64,000 bases of DNA from assembly GCA_903838415.1 (NCBI GenBank), contig CAILYI010000109.1, positions 1-64,000 of the forward strand. The letters are read 5' to 3'. Positions 25,698 to 34,314 of the stretch are shown piece after piece (position 1 is the first letter of the stretch; each line of letters starts with the position of its first letter). The position numbers and the translations under genes are program-made. This DNA is from an uncultured Anaerolineae bacterium. GTDB taxonomy: Bacteria; Chloroflexota; Anaerolineae; Anaerolineales; Villigracilaceae. The notes beneath the pieces were generated by a model that had not been told where the DNA came from, made no database searches, and worked only from the letters and a program-made list of their open reading frames with translations.

Positions 25698-28459
25698 TTC
25701 ATTCCTTTGAGCAGGTAAACTTCAACCGGCTGCTCGCGCCCCTTGACGGTGAGCGGCGGCAAAGCTTCGGCCTCGGCGTGGTCTTTGACAATCTCATAGG
25801 TGCTTTTTTGGATGTAAACCTGTCCGCGCTGGGCGCTGGATTGCAGGCGTTGGGCCAGGTTGACGGTATCACCGATGGCGGTGTAGTTGAATAACTGGCT
25901 GGTGCCCACGTTACCGACGATGGCCGGGCCGGTGGTCACGCCCACCCGGAAAATGAGCTGCTGATCGGGATTGGAGAAGCGTTTGTGGGCCTCGAGCGAA
26001 CGCTGGACAATTTCCGTTGCGGCGCGGCAGGCGCGCAAGGCATGGTCATGCTGCGGATCGGGGGAATTCCACAGGGCCATGACGGCATCGCCCATGAACT
26101 TGTCGAGCGTGCCTTCGTTCTCCAAAATAACCTGCGCGGCAATATCCAGGTACGAATTGAGCAGGCGGAAGACGGTTTCTGGCGAGGTTTTCTCGCTGAA
26201 ACTGGTGAAGCCGCTCAAATCGGCAAACAACATGGTGACGGTTTTGCGCGTACCGTGCAGCTGCAGGTTGCCCGCATCCGCCAGCAGACGATCGCGCACA
26301 CGCGGAGCGACCACCCGTCCAAAGGTCTGACGGATGACTTCCCGTTCGGCTTCCACCCGGCGGGTTTCGGTGAGATTCTCAAAGACAATGGTGGCGCCCT
26401 TGGTGGCGAGATAGGCATCCCGCAGCGGCGTGGCCGAAAGACGCAGGAACAAATCACCGCGATCGACGGTGTGCGAGGCAAATTCACGGCCCTGGGAGGT
26501 TTCGCCCAGGGTGATGACATCGGTGGTGACATCATCCAGCGTTGGGTGGAAGGATGGCAGGGCTTCGAAAAGCGACTTTCCCAGCGCCACATTCAACGGC
26601 ACGCCCAGGATATTCTCGGCGGCGCGATTGAACAGGGTGATTTTATGATCCAAATCGGTGGTGATGACGCCGGTGGCGATGGAGGCGAAAATATCATCCA
26701 TGAGATTCTTCATTTCGCGGGTGTCATCCAGCGTGTGACGCAGGTTTTCGAACAGACGCGCGTTTTCAAAAGACAGCGCCGATTGTCCCGCGACCGCAGT
26801 CAGGAAATCAAGGTCGTCGCTGGTGTAGGGCTCGCCGGAGAGACGCCGCCCAATCGCCAGAAAACCGATCAGGCGGCCTTCATAGTTGAGCGGCACAAAA
26901 ACTTCACAGGCCAGGGTGGGCACATCGCGCAGTTCGGGCGGCAGCGGCGTATCGGACGGAAACCAGAGCGGCGCATTTTTCTCATGCAGCATGAGCGGCA
27001 GCGCATCCGTGACAGTAAAGGAGCGGGCAATCTTTGAGCCCTTGCCGTGCGGCACATATTCCTGGCGGTCATCCTCGAACAGGAAGACGACTACTTTTTC
27101 GGGCGCGAGGGCGTTGCCCAATTCAGTGGTTAGCAGCGTCAGCGTGCGGTTGATATCCGGAGTCACCACCAGGCTCTGAGAAAGATTGGATAGCACGCGG
27201 CGGTAATCGGCATGGGAGCGGTAAAACAGGCGGTCAATGCCGCGCTGAATAAAATCACGGACTGGCAGGAACGCAATCACCAGCAGCAGCAAATAAGTGG
27301 CCATCACCAGCGGGCTATCCGCGCGGATGGCCTGTCGCAACAGAAGCGAGACACCGGTCAGGATGGCGTAAAACGCTCCCAGCGCCACGCCAATCGTCAG
27401 CACGTAAGTCAGCGCCCGGCTGAGCCAGTGGTCAACATCCAAAAGACGATAACGCAGAATGGCATAAGTCACCGAGAGCGGCAGGAAAATCATCGGTGGG
27501 AACATGAATTCGGCGCGAAACTCGGGGATTTGCCCGCCAAAACCGATCGGGATCAGGTAAAAGAACAAGATCGGCAAAAAAGCCAGCGCCGAGCCAAAGA
27601 CGATCACACGGCTTTGCTGGCGAACCACCGGCGCGCTCCGGCCAATCACGCGCACGAGCAGCAAGCCGATCAGAGTCACAATGCCAAGCACGTTCAGGAT
27701 GTAACCCCAGCGCCACGAGTCGATGTAGCTGTAAGGCGTGGGCGGCAGCAGGATATCGCGCACAATAAAAACGCTCAAAATTGCGGATGCCAGCCAGGGA
27801 AAATAGCGAAACAGCGGCTGGCGCGCAAAAAACTTCATCTCAAGCGGAAACACCAGCGCCAGATACCCAAAAGCCCCGGCCCCCACCGGCAGGCTGAGCG
27901 ACCAGAGCAGCACCGCGTGGTGACTGGTGTTCATGTCCAGAAAAGTGGTCGTCAGCACGGCCACCGCCGCCACAAAAATCACAAACGCGCGCGTGGAACG
28001 CAGCTCCGGGCGAATGCGGTAAGCCCACAGACCAATCCCCAAAAACGTCAGCCCCACCAGGTAGGGCGCAATGAACAGCGAAAATATGTCGCGGAAGGTG
28101 ACCTTGATCGGCGTCAGGGTCAGTTCGTAGGCGCTGCCAGCGCGGCGGGTAAAGGATAAAACGACCGGCTGGAAGCCCTTCTCCCGCAAGCGATTCTGCG
28201 CTTCGAGCGAGGACTGCACCGGGACGTTATCCACGCTGACCAGCCGGTCTGACCAGGCTACGCCGTTGCCGCGTCCCGGCCAGCCCGGGCCGTTGATCTG
28301 GCTGACAACGTTATTCGGCTCGAGCAGAAAGCCCGGGAAGGGTGTGTGAACCCAATCCCAGGCCCAGATGGGGGTTAGAACAAGCATCAGCGCGGCCACC
28401 GCCACGCAGAAAAGCAGGAAACTATGGGCAAGCCAGTTTTGTCGAATGGATGCAATCAT
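25694..28459 (-). CDS. membrane PDZ-GAF-PAS adenylate/guanylate cyclase
   Basis: 921 residues. Order of parts: transmembrane helix (8-30); extracytoplasmic PDZ-like domain (43-117, with SDRLVSVDNVPV); about six to eight more helices to about 350; GAF domain (about 395-570); PAS domain (about 590-690, FNRAAENILGV); class III cyclase domain (about 715-905). The cyclase has both metal aspartates (FADLSGF and FMGDAVMA) and the TAIGDTVNLAQRLQ substrate and transition-state segment. ATP is the likely substrate, although GTP cannot be excluded. It would link membrane or periplasmic signals to a cyclic nucleotide pool. Downstream it is coupled to the HET-C-like gene. Confidence 0.92.
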   Translation of the reverse strand: MIASIRQNWLAHSFLLFCVAVAALMLVLTPIWAWDWVHTPFPGFLLEPNNVVSQINGPGWPGRGNGVAWSDRLVSVDNVPVQSSLEAQNRLREKGFQPVVLSFTRRAGSAYELTLTPIKVTFRDIFSLFIAPYLVGLTFLGIGLWAYRIRPELRSTRAFVIFVAAVAVLTTTFLDMNTSHHAVLLWSLSLPVGAGAFGYLALVFPLEMKFFARQPLFRYFPWLASAILSVFIVRDILLPPTPYSYIDSWRWGYILNVLGIVTLIGLLLVRVIGRSAPVVRQQSRVIVFGSALAFLPILFFYLIPIGFGGQIPEFRAEFMFPPMIFLPLSVTYAILRYRLLDVDHWLSRALTYVLTIGVALGAFYAILTGVSLLLRQAIRADSPLVMATYLLLLVIAFLPVRDFIQRGIDRLFYRSHADYRRVLSNLSQSLVVTPDINRTLTLLTTELGNALAPEKVVVFLFEDDRQEYVPHGKGSKIARSFTVTDALPLMLHEKNAPLWFPSDTPLPPELRDVPTLACEVFVPLNYEGRLIGFLAIGRRLSGEPYTSDDLDFLTAVAGQSALSFENARLFENLRHTLDDTREMKNLMDDIFASIATGVITTDLDHKITLFNRAAENILGVPLNVALGKSLFEALPSFHPTLDDVTTDVITLGETSQGREFASHTVDRGDLFLRLSATPLRDAYLATKGATIVFENLTETRRVEAEREVIRQTFGRVVAPRVRDRLLADAGNLQLHGTRKTVTMLFADLSGFTSFSEKTSPETVFRLLNSYLDIAAQVILENEGTLDKFMGDAVMALWNSPDPQHDHALRACRAATEIVQRSLEAHKRFSNPDQQLIFRVGVTTGPAIVGNVGTSQLFNYTAIGDTVNLAQRLQSSAQRGQVYIQKSTYEIVKDHAEAEALPPLTVKGREQPVEVYLLKGMK

Positions 28460-28554
28460 CTAAGAAATTCTCCTGTACCAGTAATGTTTTCATTATACGA
28501 TACGCGACTTGCGATTGCCAATTACAAGAAGCAAAGCAGCCCCAGTCTCTCGGG

Positions 28555-28560
28555 TATAAT
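28555..28560 (+). promoter_or_regulatory. -10 box of a leaderless promoter
   Basis: TATAAT followed by AGCGCGC and then ATG at 28568. With seven bases between the box and the start codon, the transcript should begin at or next to the ATG. No ribosome-binding site is present. Confidence 0.6.
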
Positions 28561-28567
28561 AGCGCGC

Positions 28568-29116
28568 ATGTCCCCATTCTATACTCAAACCGGCGACGAA
28601 GGCAGCACCGGCCTGCTCGGCGAAGGCCGCGTCCCAAAATTTGATCTGCGCATCGAAGCGCTCGGCGCGCTGGATGAAGCCACCGCCGCGCTCGGCCTGG
28701 CACGCGCCAGCGTGAACGCTCCGCAAATCACGCCGCTGATTGTGGAAGTTCAGCGCGACCTGTATAAACTGATGGCTGAAGTGGGCGCCACGCCTGAAAA
28801 TGCCGCAAGATTCCGCAGTATTGATGATGCGCGCGTCAAATGGCTTGAAACGCAAACTGACGCGATCACCTCGGAGGTGGAAGTCCCCAACGAATTTATC
28901 ATCCCGGGCGAAGTCCCTTCCAGCGCGGCCATGGGTTTGGCGCGCACCATCGTCCGCCGCGCCGAACGCCGCGTGGTGGAACTGTATCACAGCGGCGGGC
29001 TGCAAAACCTGTCGCTGCTGGCGTATCTCAATCGCCTATCGTCGCTGTGCTTCGCGCTCGAACTGCTTGAAAACCATCAAGCCGGGCAATCTACCAGAAT
29101 GGCAAAAGAAAAATGA
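28568..29116 (+). CDS. PduO-type ATP:cob(I)alamin adenosyltransferase
   Basis: 182 residues. The N-terminal ATP-binding motif TQTGDEGSTGLLGEGRVPK and the later RRAERRVVELY helix are signatures of this family, which attaches the 5'-deoxyadenosyl group of ATP to cob(I)alamin to make coenzyme B12. The ATG at 28568 begins exactly at the family's usual MSPFYTQTGD start. The gene overlaps the next one by four bases. No B12 riboswitch is seen in front of it. Confidence 0.95.
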   Translation: MSPFYTQTGDEGSTGLLGEGRVPKFDLRIEALGALDEATAALGLARASVNAPQITPLIVEVQRDLYKLMAEVGATPENAARFRSIDDARVKWLETQTDAITSEVEVPNEFIIPGEVPSSAAMGLARTIVRRAERRVVELYHSGGLQNLSLLAYLNRLSSLCFALELLENHQAGQSTRMAKEK

Positions 29117-29817
29117 CCGGAAACTTCATCAATGTCGCCGCAATTTTAATTGGATGCGCCCTCGGAATGTTATTTGGCACGCGTCTTTCGGAAAATCTCA
29201 AATCCACCGTGATCGCAGGCATGGGGCTGTTCACCGGCGCCGTCGGGTTGCAAATGTTCCTGAAAACGGAAAACGCCCTGGTGGTGTTGGGCGCGCTCAT
29301 CTTGGGGGCGATTCTAGGCGAGTGGTGGGGCGTGGAAGATGCGCTGCAGGGTCTGGGCGTCTGGCTCGAAAAACGCTTCGCGGGGAATTCGGATGGCGGC
29401 TCGAGCCGTTTTGTGCGCGGATTCCTGACCGCCACGGTGTTGTTTTGCACCGGCCCGATGGCGGTGCTCGGCTCGATCAGCGACGGCCTGCGCGGCGATT
29501 ACCTGACGCTCTCGATTAAATCCGTGCTGGATGGCATTATCTCGATCGCGTTTGCTTCCACGCTCGGGATTGGCGTGGCGTTTTCCGCCATCCCGGTCTT
29601 TATCTACCAGGGCAGCATCAGCCTGCTGGCGGCGCAGTTGAACGCCATTGTGACCACTTCCATGCTGAACGAGATGACCGCCACCGGCGGCGTGCTTTTG
29701 GCCGGAATTGCCCTCAGCAGTCTGCTGGAACTGAAAAAAATCCGTGTGGGGAATTTTCTGCCGTCCCTGGTGGTCGCTCCATTGATCGTCTATCTGCTCA
29801 GCCTGATTATCAAATAA
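29113..29817 (+). CDS. DUF554 family membrane protein
   Basis: 234 residues with about six to seven transmembrane helices and the DUF554/YdfK features: an N-terminal NxxxIxxGxxxG segment (NVAAILIGCALGMLFG), FVRGFLTATVLFCTGPMAVLGSI, and an acidic LGEWWGVED in the first half. The family is thought to be membrane transporters of unknown substrate. The ATGA overlap couples it to the adenosyltransferase gene, but a functional link to cobalamin is not established. Confidence 0.9.
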   Translation: MTGNFINVAAILIGCALGMLFGTRLSENLKSTVIAGMGLFTGAVGLQMFLKTENALVVLGALILGAILGEWWGVEDALQGLGVWLEKRFAGNSDGGSSRFVRGFLTATVLFCTGPMAVLGSISDGLRGDYLTLSIKSVLDGIISIAFASTLGIGVAFSAIPVFIYQGSISLLAAQLNAIVTTSMLNEMTATGGVLLAGIALSSLLELKKIRVGNFLPSLVVAPLIVYLLSLIIK

Positions 29818-29844
29818 ACTCGCCGGGCCGCTGGGGGGAAGGTA

Positions 29845-29930
29845 CTACGTGTCACATGTGCTTGCTACCACGTAGCAAATATGTTTGCTACCGCGTGACA
29901 TGTGCTTGCTACCGCGTGACAGAGAAAATT
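29845..29930. repeat. CTAC array with about 21-base period
   Basis: CTAC occurs at 29845, 29865, 29888 and 29909, spacings 20, 23 and 21. Units share the core ATGTGCTTGCTAC(C)GCGTGAC. One unit contains a perfect 8-bp palindrome, GTAGCAAA/TTTGCTAC around 29872-29891. The array lies between the DUF554 stop and a bidirectional terminator. It resembles the array at 52275-52396. Confidence 0.75.
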
Positions 29931-29938
29931 TAACGAAA

Positions 29939-29968
29939 AAGGCCGCCTCTTGTTGAGACGGCCTTTTC
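29939..29968. terminator. bidirectional terminator
   Basis: AAGGCCGCCTC pairs with GAGACGGCCTT across a TTGTT loop, with A runs before and T runs after, between convergent genes. Confidence 0.8.
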
Positions 29969-29984
29969 GTTTTGTAGATCAGAT

Positions 29985-30677
29985 TTACTTGAGCAGCGGG
30001 TCGATCTCGGCCTGGAAAGCGGCGAAAGGCTGGGCGCCCTCAAACAGTTTGCCGTTGATCAAGAACGAAGGGGTGGACTGGATGCCAGACTGGGCCGCTT
30101 CCACACCATCCTGCTTGACCTGGTCGGCGTATTTGCCATTGTTAAAGCAATCGTTGAAGGTCGCCATATCCACGCCTGCTTTGGCAGCCAGGGCCGAGAG
30201 GTATTTGTCGGAGAAAGTGCCCTGGTTCTCGCCATTCTGATTGGCAAAAATGAGGTCGTGCACTTCCCAGAACTTTTCCTGGTCGCCAGCGCAGTAAGCC
30301 GCTTCGGCGGCGCGCACAGATTCCACGCCGATGAATTCACCGAAGGAATGATATTCAAAATAGACCTTGCCCGTGGCAACATAGGCATCGATCAGCTGTT
30401 GTTCGGTATCGGTGGTGAATTTACCGCAGTAAGGACACTGGAAATCGGAATATTCGATGATCTTGACGGGCGCATTCGGATCACCCATCGCGTTAAATTT
30501 CACCTGCGGGCGATTCATGATTTGATGTTCCACAATCGCACCGACCGGCTTGAACGAGGGCAAAATCAATAACAGGGCAACCGCAATGGCAATGACTGAC
30601 ACGCCCACGATTAATAAGATGCGCTGGGTACGTTCCTGGCGCGCGCGCTTCTCGCGCATTTCCTGACGTTTACTCAT
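29985..30677 (-). CDS. membrane-anchored DsbA-like thiol-disulfide oxidoreductase
   Basis: 230 residues. A lysine/arginine-rich cytosolic N-terminus (1-19) precedes one transmembrane helix (20-39); the rest is an extracytoplasmic thioredoxin_4/DsbA domain with the CPYC redox motif at 81-84 and the cis-proline strand STPSFLINGKLF. Similar to BdbD/DsbA proteins that oxidise exported proteins. The ATG at 30677 has GGAGAG seven bases upstream. No DsbB/VKOR partner is encoded nearby. Confidence 0.93.
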   Translation of the reverse strand: MSKRQEMREKRARQERTQRILLIVGVSVIAIAVALLLILPSFKPVGAIVEHQIMNRPQVKFNAMGDPNAPVKIIEYSDFQCPYCGKFTTDTEQQLIDAYVATGKVYFEYHSFGEFIGVESVRAAEAAYCAGDQEKFWEVHDLIFANQNGENQGTFSDKYLSALAAKAGVDMATFNDCFNNGKYADQVKQDGVEAAQSGIQSTPSFLINGKLFEGAQPFAAFQAEIDPLLK

Positions 30678-30778
30678 TTTCTCTCCATCCTTTTTTGAAC
30701 ATGATAAATAAGATTTTGCCATGTTCAGGGGCTTTTGTCCAGTACAGGCAGATAAGAATTGCATTAATAGGTTGAAAA

Positions 30779-30806
30779 ATCCCCCGTTTTTGGGAAAACG
30801 GGGGAT
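30779..30806 (-). terminator. terminator after the lipase gene
   Basis: ATCCCCCGTTTT pairs with AAAACGGGGGAT; on the minus strand it is followed by TTTTTCAACC. It lies between the alpha/beta hydrolase stop and the DsbA-like gene. Confidence 0.8.
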
Positions 30807-30814
30807 CAAACAGC

Positions 30815-31642
30815 CTAAAGATGCTTATCCAGCCAATCAATCATCGTCTGGATCACTTCGGCCTTCTCGGGTTCGTTGTGGATTTCGTGGTAGAAACCGT
30901 CCCAAATGCGCAAAGTGACCTTTTCCGTGGCGCTTTGGGCGAATTCCTGCGAGGCCTTGGCCGAGGTCAACTTATCAGCAGAACCGTGCATCAGCAGCAT
31001 GGGAATGGTCAATTCGGCTCCGCGCGTCAAGGCGGACAGGCCGTTTCCGTACATGCCGGTATAGAGGCGCACAGAGATTTTGTCGTGAACCAACGGGTCG
31101 GTGGCGTATTTGCGCACCACTTCGGGGTCGCGCGAGAGCGCTTCCTGGCTCAGCCCGCTGGCCAGTGAAAACGAGGGGGCGATATTGTTGAGCAGTTTTG
31201 CCGCCATAACCTGCGCCGCGGGCGGATCGAAAGCCAGTTTCAGCCAGGGACCGGTGGCAATGACGCCCTGCAAGCCCTGCGGCGAGCGTAGAGCGTAGTT
31301 GATGACCTGATTACCGCCCATGCTGTGACCGTAGAGAAAGACCGGCAAACCGGGGTAGCGTTTTTTAGCGTCGCCGATGAAATCGGTGATGTCATCCATC
31401 AGGGTTTCATAGGTGGGAGTATGCCCGCGCTGACCGGCCGATTGGCCGTGTCCGCGCAGGTCAAAGCCCTGCAATGCGTAGCCCGCATCCGTAAAAGCGT
31501 CGGCGACGTGCCGGTAGCGGTTGACGTGTTCGCCATGTCCATGCACCAGCACCACCACGGCTTTGGGGTTTTCGGGTTTCCAGCCGTTGGCGTACATTTC
31601 CAACCCATCACGTGATTTCCATTTCCATTCGTTTGATTCCAT
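30815..31642 (-). CDS. alpha/beta hydrolase, monoacylglycerol lipase type
   Basis: 275 residues (Hydrolase_4). The oxyanion region is LVHGHGEH near residue 33, the nucleophile is S107 in YGHSMGG, the acid is in HGSADKLTS and the histidine in GFYHEIHNEPEK. A cap segment lies between 120 and 190. No signal peptide is present. The ATG at 31642 begins five bases after the stop of the first V4R gene and uses GGAAGGG within that gene's end; the in-frame extension upstream overlaps V4R coding sequence. It is the last gene of a five-gene run. Confidence 0.92.
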   Translation of the reverse strand: MESNEWKWKSRDGLEMYANGWKPENPKAVVVLVHGHGEHVNRYRHVADAFTDAGYALQGFDLRGHGQSAGQRGHTPTYETLMDDITDFIGDAKKRYPGLPVFLYGHSMGGNQVINYALRSPQGLQGVIATGPWLKLAFDPPAAQVMAAKLLNNIAPSFSLASGLSQEALSRDPEVVRKYATDPLVHDKISVRLYTGMYGNGLSALTRGAELTIPMLLMHGSADKLTSAKASQEFAQSATEKVTLRIWDGFYHEIHNEPEKAEVIQTMIDWLDKHL

Positions 31643-31646
31643 ATTT

Positions 31647-32264
31647 TTATTTCCCTTCCAGTTTGATTTTGAATTCGCAAGCATTGCCGCCTGTCGCGCG
31701 ACAGGTAACTTCGTCCACATCATGTTCACGGGCGGTGGCCCAAAATAAATTTTCCTGAATCAACCCGAGCGTGACGTAACAGACCGCCAGGGTCTCCTGC
31801 TGAGCCTGGGTGGTTGCCGAGGCGTGGTCGACCAGCATCATATCAAGGTCAAGGGTATGGATGGTGGTGCCCTCGGGTTTTTCGCGCATAAAACGCGCCA
31901 GGAGTTCGAGCGCGGCTTTGCGGCGCATGGCAGGCGGCAGGGTGCGGACAAGCTGGGCCTGGGCTTTTTCTGAAAAAGAGGCCGATTCCAGCAGGCGCGG
32001 CCAAAGCAGGCGTCCGATGCGTACCAGGGCGCCGCGCGCGCCACGTCCATAATATAGGCGCAGTCCCTTTTGGATGCGCGCATACGTCTCAGCGGCCGAT
32101 TGGCTGGTAAAACGGGAGACAGCCTGCGGGTCGATCAAATCCGCCGCTAAACCGGCCTTCTCCAACACCCTTGTCAACGTCTCGGAACCAAGTTCACCTT
32201 TCAGCGTATCCAAAAATTGACGGAAAAAGCGCACCGGCAGCAAGATCGTTCCATTGCCACTCAC
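31647..32264 (-). CDS. V4R-domain protein (first of a tandem pair)
   Basis: 205 residues. The C-terminal half matches a V4R (4-vinyl reductase) small-molecule-binding domain, with the cysteine motif of this fold in VTCRATGGNACEF and the strand EHDVDEV. The N-terminal half is helical (FFRQFLDTLKGELG). V4R domains often sense hydrocarbon or tetrapyrrole ligands. It shares its layout with the next gene and overlaps it by four bases, so the two are a coupled duplicate pair. The ligand is unknown. Confidence 0.8.
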   Translation of the reverse strand: MSGNGTILLPVRFFRQFLDTLKGELGSETLTRVLEKAGLAADLIDPQAVSRFTSQSAAETYARIQKGLRLYYGRGARGALVRIGRLLWPRLLESASFSEKAQAQLVRTLPPAMRRKAALELLARFMREKPEGTTIHTLDLDMMLVDHASATTQAQQETLAVCYVTLGLIQENLFWATAREHDVDEVTCRATGGNACEFKIKLEGK

Positions 32265-32878
32265 GCTTTTGCGGCTCCCACTTCAAAACGGCAGTATTCA
32301 TCACCTTTGGCGGTGCAGTGCGTTTCGGTCACTTCATGCTCGACCCCGGTCGCCCACAGAACCGCCTCGCTGACCGAACCAACATACAGGTGGCAGACGG
32401 GTTGTTCGCTCTGACGGCCCCAACAAACGGCACAAGTGCGTTCGATGTAAGCAATCGTGCCATCCTTTTCTTCCATCCAGGCATCGACCTCGGAATTGGA
32501 TTTTTTCAAGGCGTCGGCCATGCCATTCAGGATGAATTTAATGCGCTGCTTTTCGGGCAGGAATTTGAGCGCCACACCCGCCACACCCAGCAAAGCGGCT
32601 TGCTCGCGCACCCCATACTGGAAGGAAGCCTTGCCGATGCGGCGCAGCATGCCCCTGGCGGCCCGCCCATAGAAGGATTCGATGGCCTGATTCAAACGGG
32701 CATAGTCCGAGGTCTGGATGGACGGCTGCAGGTCATTGGGGGGCAAATTCCCGGCAAATCGTTCCAAACCGGAGGTGCGCAGAACCGCGTGCAGGCCATT
32801 CGCGCCCATCACTTCTTCCGCTGAAACCAATGCCTGGCGAACAATCGTGTTAACTATGACAGAATCGGGGCGGGACAT
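32261..32878 (-). CDS. V4R-domain protein (second of a tandem pair)
   Basis: 205 residues, the same length as its neighbour and about equally divided between a helical N-terminal half and a V4R domain with THCTAKGDEYCRFEV. Cysteines at both ends of that motif and the preceding VCWG fit the usual metal or ligand site. The two proteins keep the same position of the motif but differ widely elsewhere, so the duplication is old. They may form a heterodimer. The start lies ten bases past the GNAT stop. Confidence 0.82.
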   Translation of the reverse strand: MSRPDSVIVNTIVRQALVSAEEVMGANGLHAVLRTSGLERFAGNLPPNDLQPSIQTSDYARLNQAIESFYGRAARGMLRRIGKASFQYGVREQAALLGVAGVALKFLPEKQRIKFILNGMADALKKSNSEVDAWMEEKDGTIAYIERTCAVCWGRQSEQPVCHLYVGSVSEAVLWATGVEHEVTETHCTAKGDEYCRFEVGAAKA

Positions 32879-32887
32879 GCGTTTCTC

Positions 32888-33736
32888 CTAAAGCTTGTGC
32901 GTAAAAACCGTGTACTGCTCACCGGTAAGCTCAAAACCTATTTTCTGGTATAACGCCAGCGACGAATGATTGTCGTTCTGGGTGTTGACGGTCAGCCGGA
33001 ATAAACCGGCGCGCCGCGTATCGTTCAACAATTCCTGCACCAGGGCATAGCCAATGCCACGTCCCTGCAACTGCGGGATGACTGCCAGCCGCGCCAAATG
33101 CGCGCCAAAAGCGTTGCGGGTGCTGATCTGATACCCCACCACTTCTCCATCGGCCAGCGCAACCGTGGCAAAACCAGCCTGGACGAAACCCGAATGCAAA
33201 GCCGCCTGCGAATTGCGCCACAGGGGATCAAAACCGGCCGCATCCACCCGGGCGACAACGGGCAAATCCATTTCGGTCATGGGACGAAAGCTGACACCCT
33301 CTGGAGTGAGTCGCTGCCGAAATGGGAGCGCGCGCTGCTCGAGGACGACGATCTGCTGCTTCCCCGTAAAACCGACTTCGGTTAAAAGGGCGCTGAACCA
33401 CTCTGATGTGGTAATGGCTCCCACGGCCAACTCACGCCCGCGCAAGTTGGTCTTTACGGTCTCCCAGAGCATCTTCCAGGACACATCCAACGGCACAGTG
33501 GAGACATTGGCAAACAAGCGCAACCAGGCCACACCTTCCGGGTCAATCGGGCAAGCCAAAGCTGAGACGACCACGCCCGACTGCTCCACCACCCAATATT
33601 CCGGCGCGCCCAGCCATTCAAGCGGGCCACGCCAATCCAAATGCCTGTGGACATATGGCTCAAAATACAACAGATTTGCAATCTGCGACTGGTCACTCTG
33701 ACGAGCAATGCGAACTGCCAGCTGAGTATTGATCAT
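32888..33736 (-). CDS. GNAT acetyltransferase
   Basis: 282 residues. The C-terminal half is a complete GNAT domain with the acetyl-CoA loop QGRGIGYALV and the strand LTVNTQNDNHSSLALYQKIGF. The N-terminal half looks like a degenerate second GNAT fold without a clear loop, a layout seen in some two-domain acetyltransferases. The start overlaps the TPR gene by four bases. The substrate is not indicated; the genes around it suggest a small ligand-sensing cassette. Confidence 0.87.
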   Translation of the reverse strand: MINTQLAVRIARQSDQSQIANLLYFEPYVHRHLDWRGPLEWLGAPEYWVVEQSGVVVSALACPIDPEGVAWLRLFANVSTVPLDVSWKMLWETVKTNLRGRELAVGAITTSEWFSALLTEVGFTGKQQIVVLEQRALPFRQRLTPEGVSFRPMTEMDLPVVARVDAAGFDPLWRNSQAALHSGFVQAGFATVALADGEVVGYQISTRNAFGAHLARLAVIPQLQGRGIGYALVQELLNDTRRAGLFRLTVNTQNDNHSSLALYQKIGFELTGEQYTVFTHKL

Positions 33737-34257
33737 GCCCGGAATCTTAACAGGATTAACAGGATTTTTTGCTTGAACGTGGGCTGTTTTACACCCGCCA
33801 GGCCAATCTGCATCGAGAGTAAAGCCTCCATAATTTTGCCCCGGCGCAGCTGGATCCCGGCGACCGCCTGTAGAACGCTGGCGCGCAGTTGATCTTCTCC
33901 GACCTTTTCAAAGGCAGCGACAGCCTGCCGGTAACTCGAAATGGCATCCTCCATGCGGCCCAGCGCTTCGAACGCGGTAGCCTGGTTCCCCCAGGCCATT
34001 CCTTCGCGGCGGAAATCCCCGGCAGCAGAAAAAATTTCCGCCGTTCCTTGGGCCACATCGAAAGAACCCTGGGCGTTTCCGCCCCGCAAAAGCGCCACAC
34101 TCTGATTATTTTTCATTTCAGCGGCGTCCAGGGCTTTGTCCTGGGCTTGAAAAGCAGACGCGGCATCGCCAAAAAGACGAGCCGCGCTTTCGAAATCACC
34201 TTCCTGATACACTCGCACTGCATCCGCAGCCAAATCTTTTGATTCCAGAATGCTCAT
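33733..34257 (-). CDS. TPR-repeat protein
   Basis: 174 residues. Three to four tetratricopeptide-type helix pairs cover residues 5-150, for example AVRVYQEGDFESAARLFGDA, and AISSYRQAVAAFEKVGE. The C-terminus is a short basic hydrophobic tail (FKQKILLILLRFRA). TPR proteins hold complexes together; here the partners are probably the coupled GNAT and V4R proteins. The ATG lies at the start of the operon, downstream of a gap of about 60 bases. Confidence 0.8.
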   Translation of the reverse strand: MSILESKDLAADAVRVYQEGDFESAARLFGDAASAFQAQDKALDAAEMKNNQSVALLRGGNAQGSFDVAQGTAEIFSAAGDFRREGMAWGNQATAFEALGRMEDAISSYRQAVAAFEKVGEDQLRASVLQAVAGIQLRRGKIMEALLSMQIGLAGVKQPTFKQKILLILLRFRA

Positions 34258-34314
34258 ACATTTCCTCGTGAGTGTGGGGATATGCTCTTAATCGCTCACT
34301 GGCATGAATTTAGC

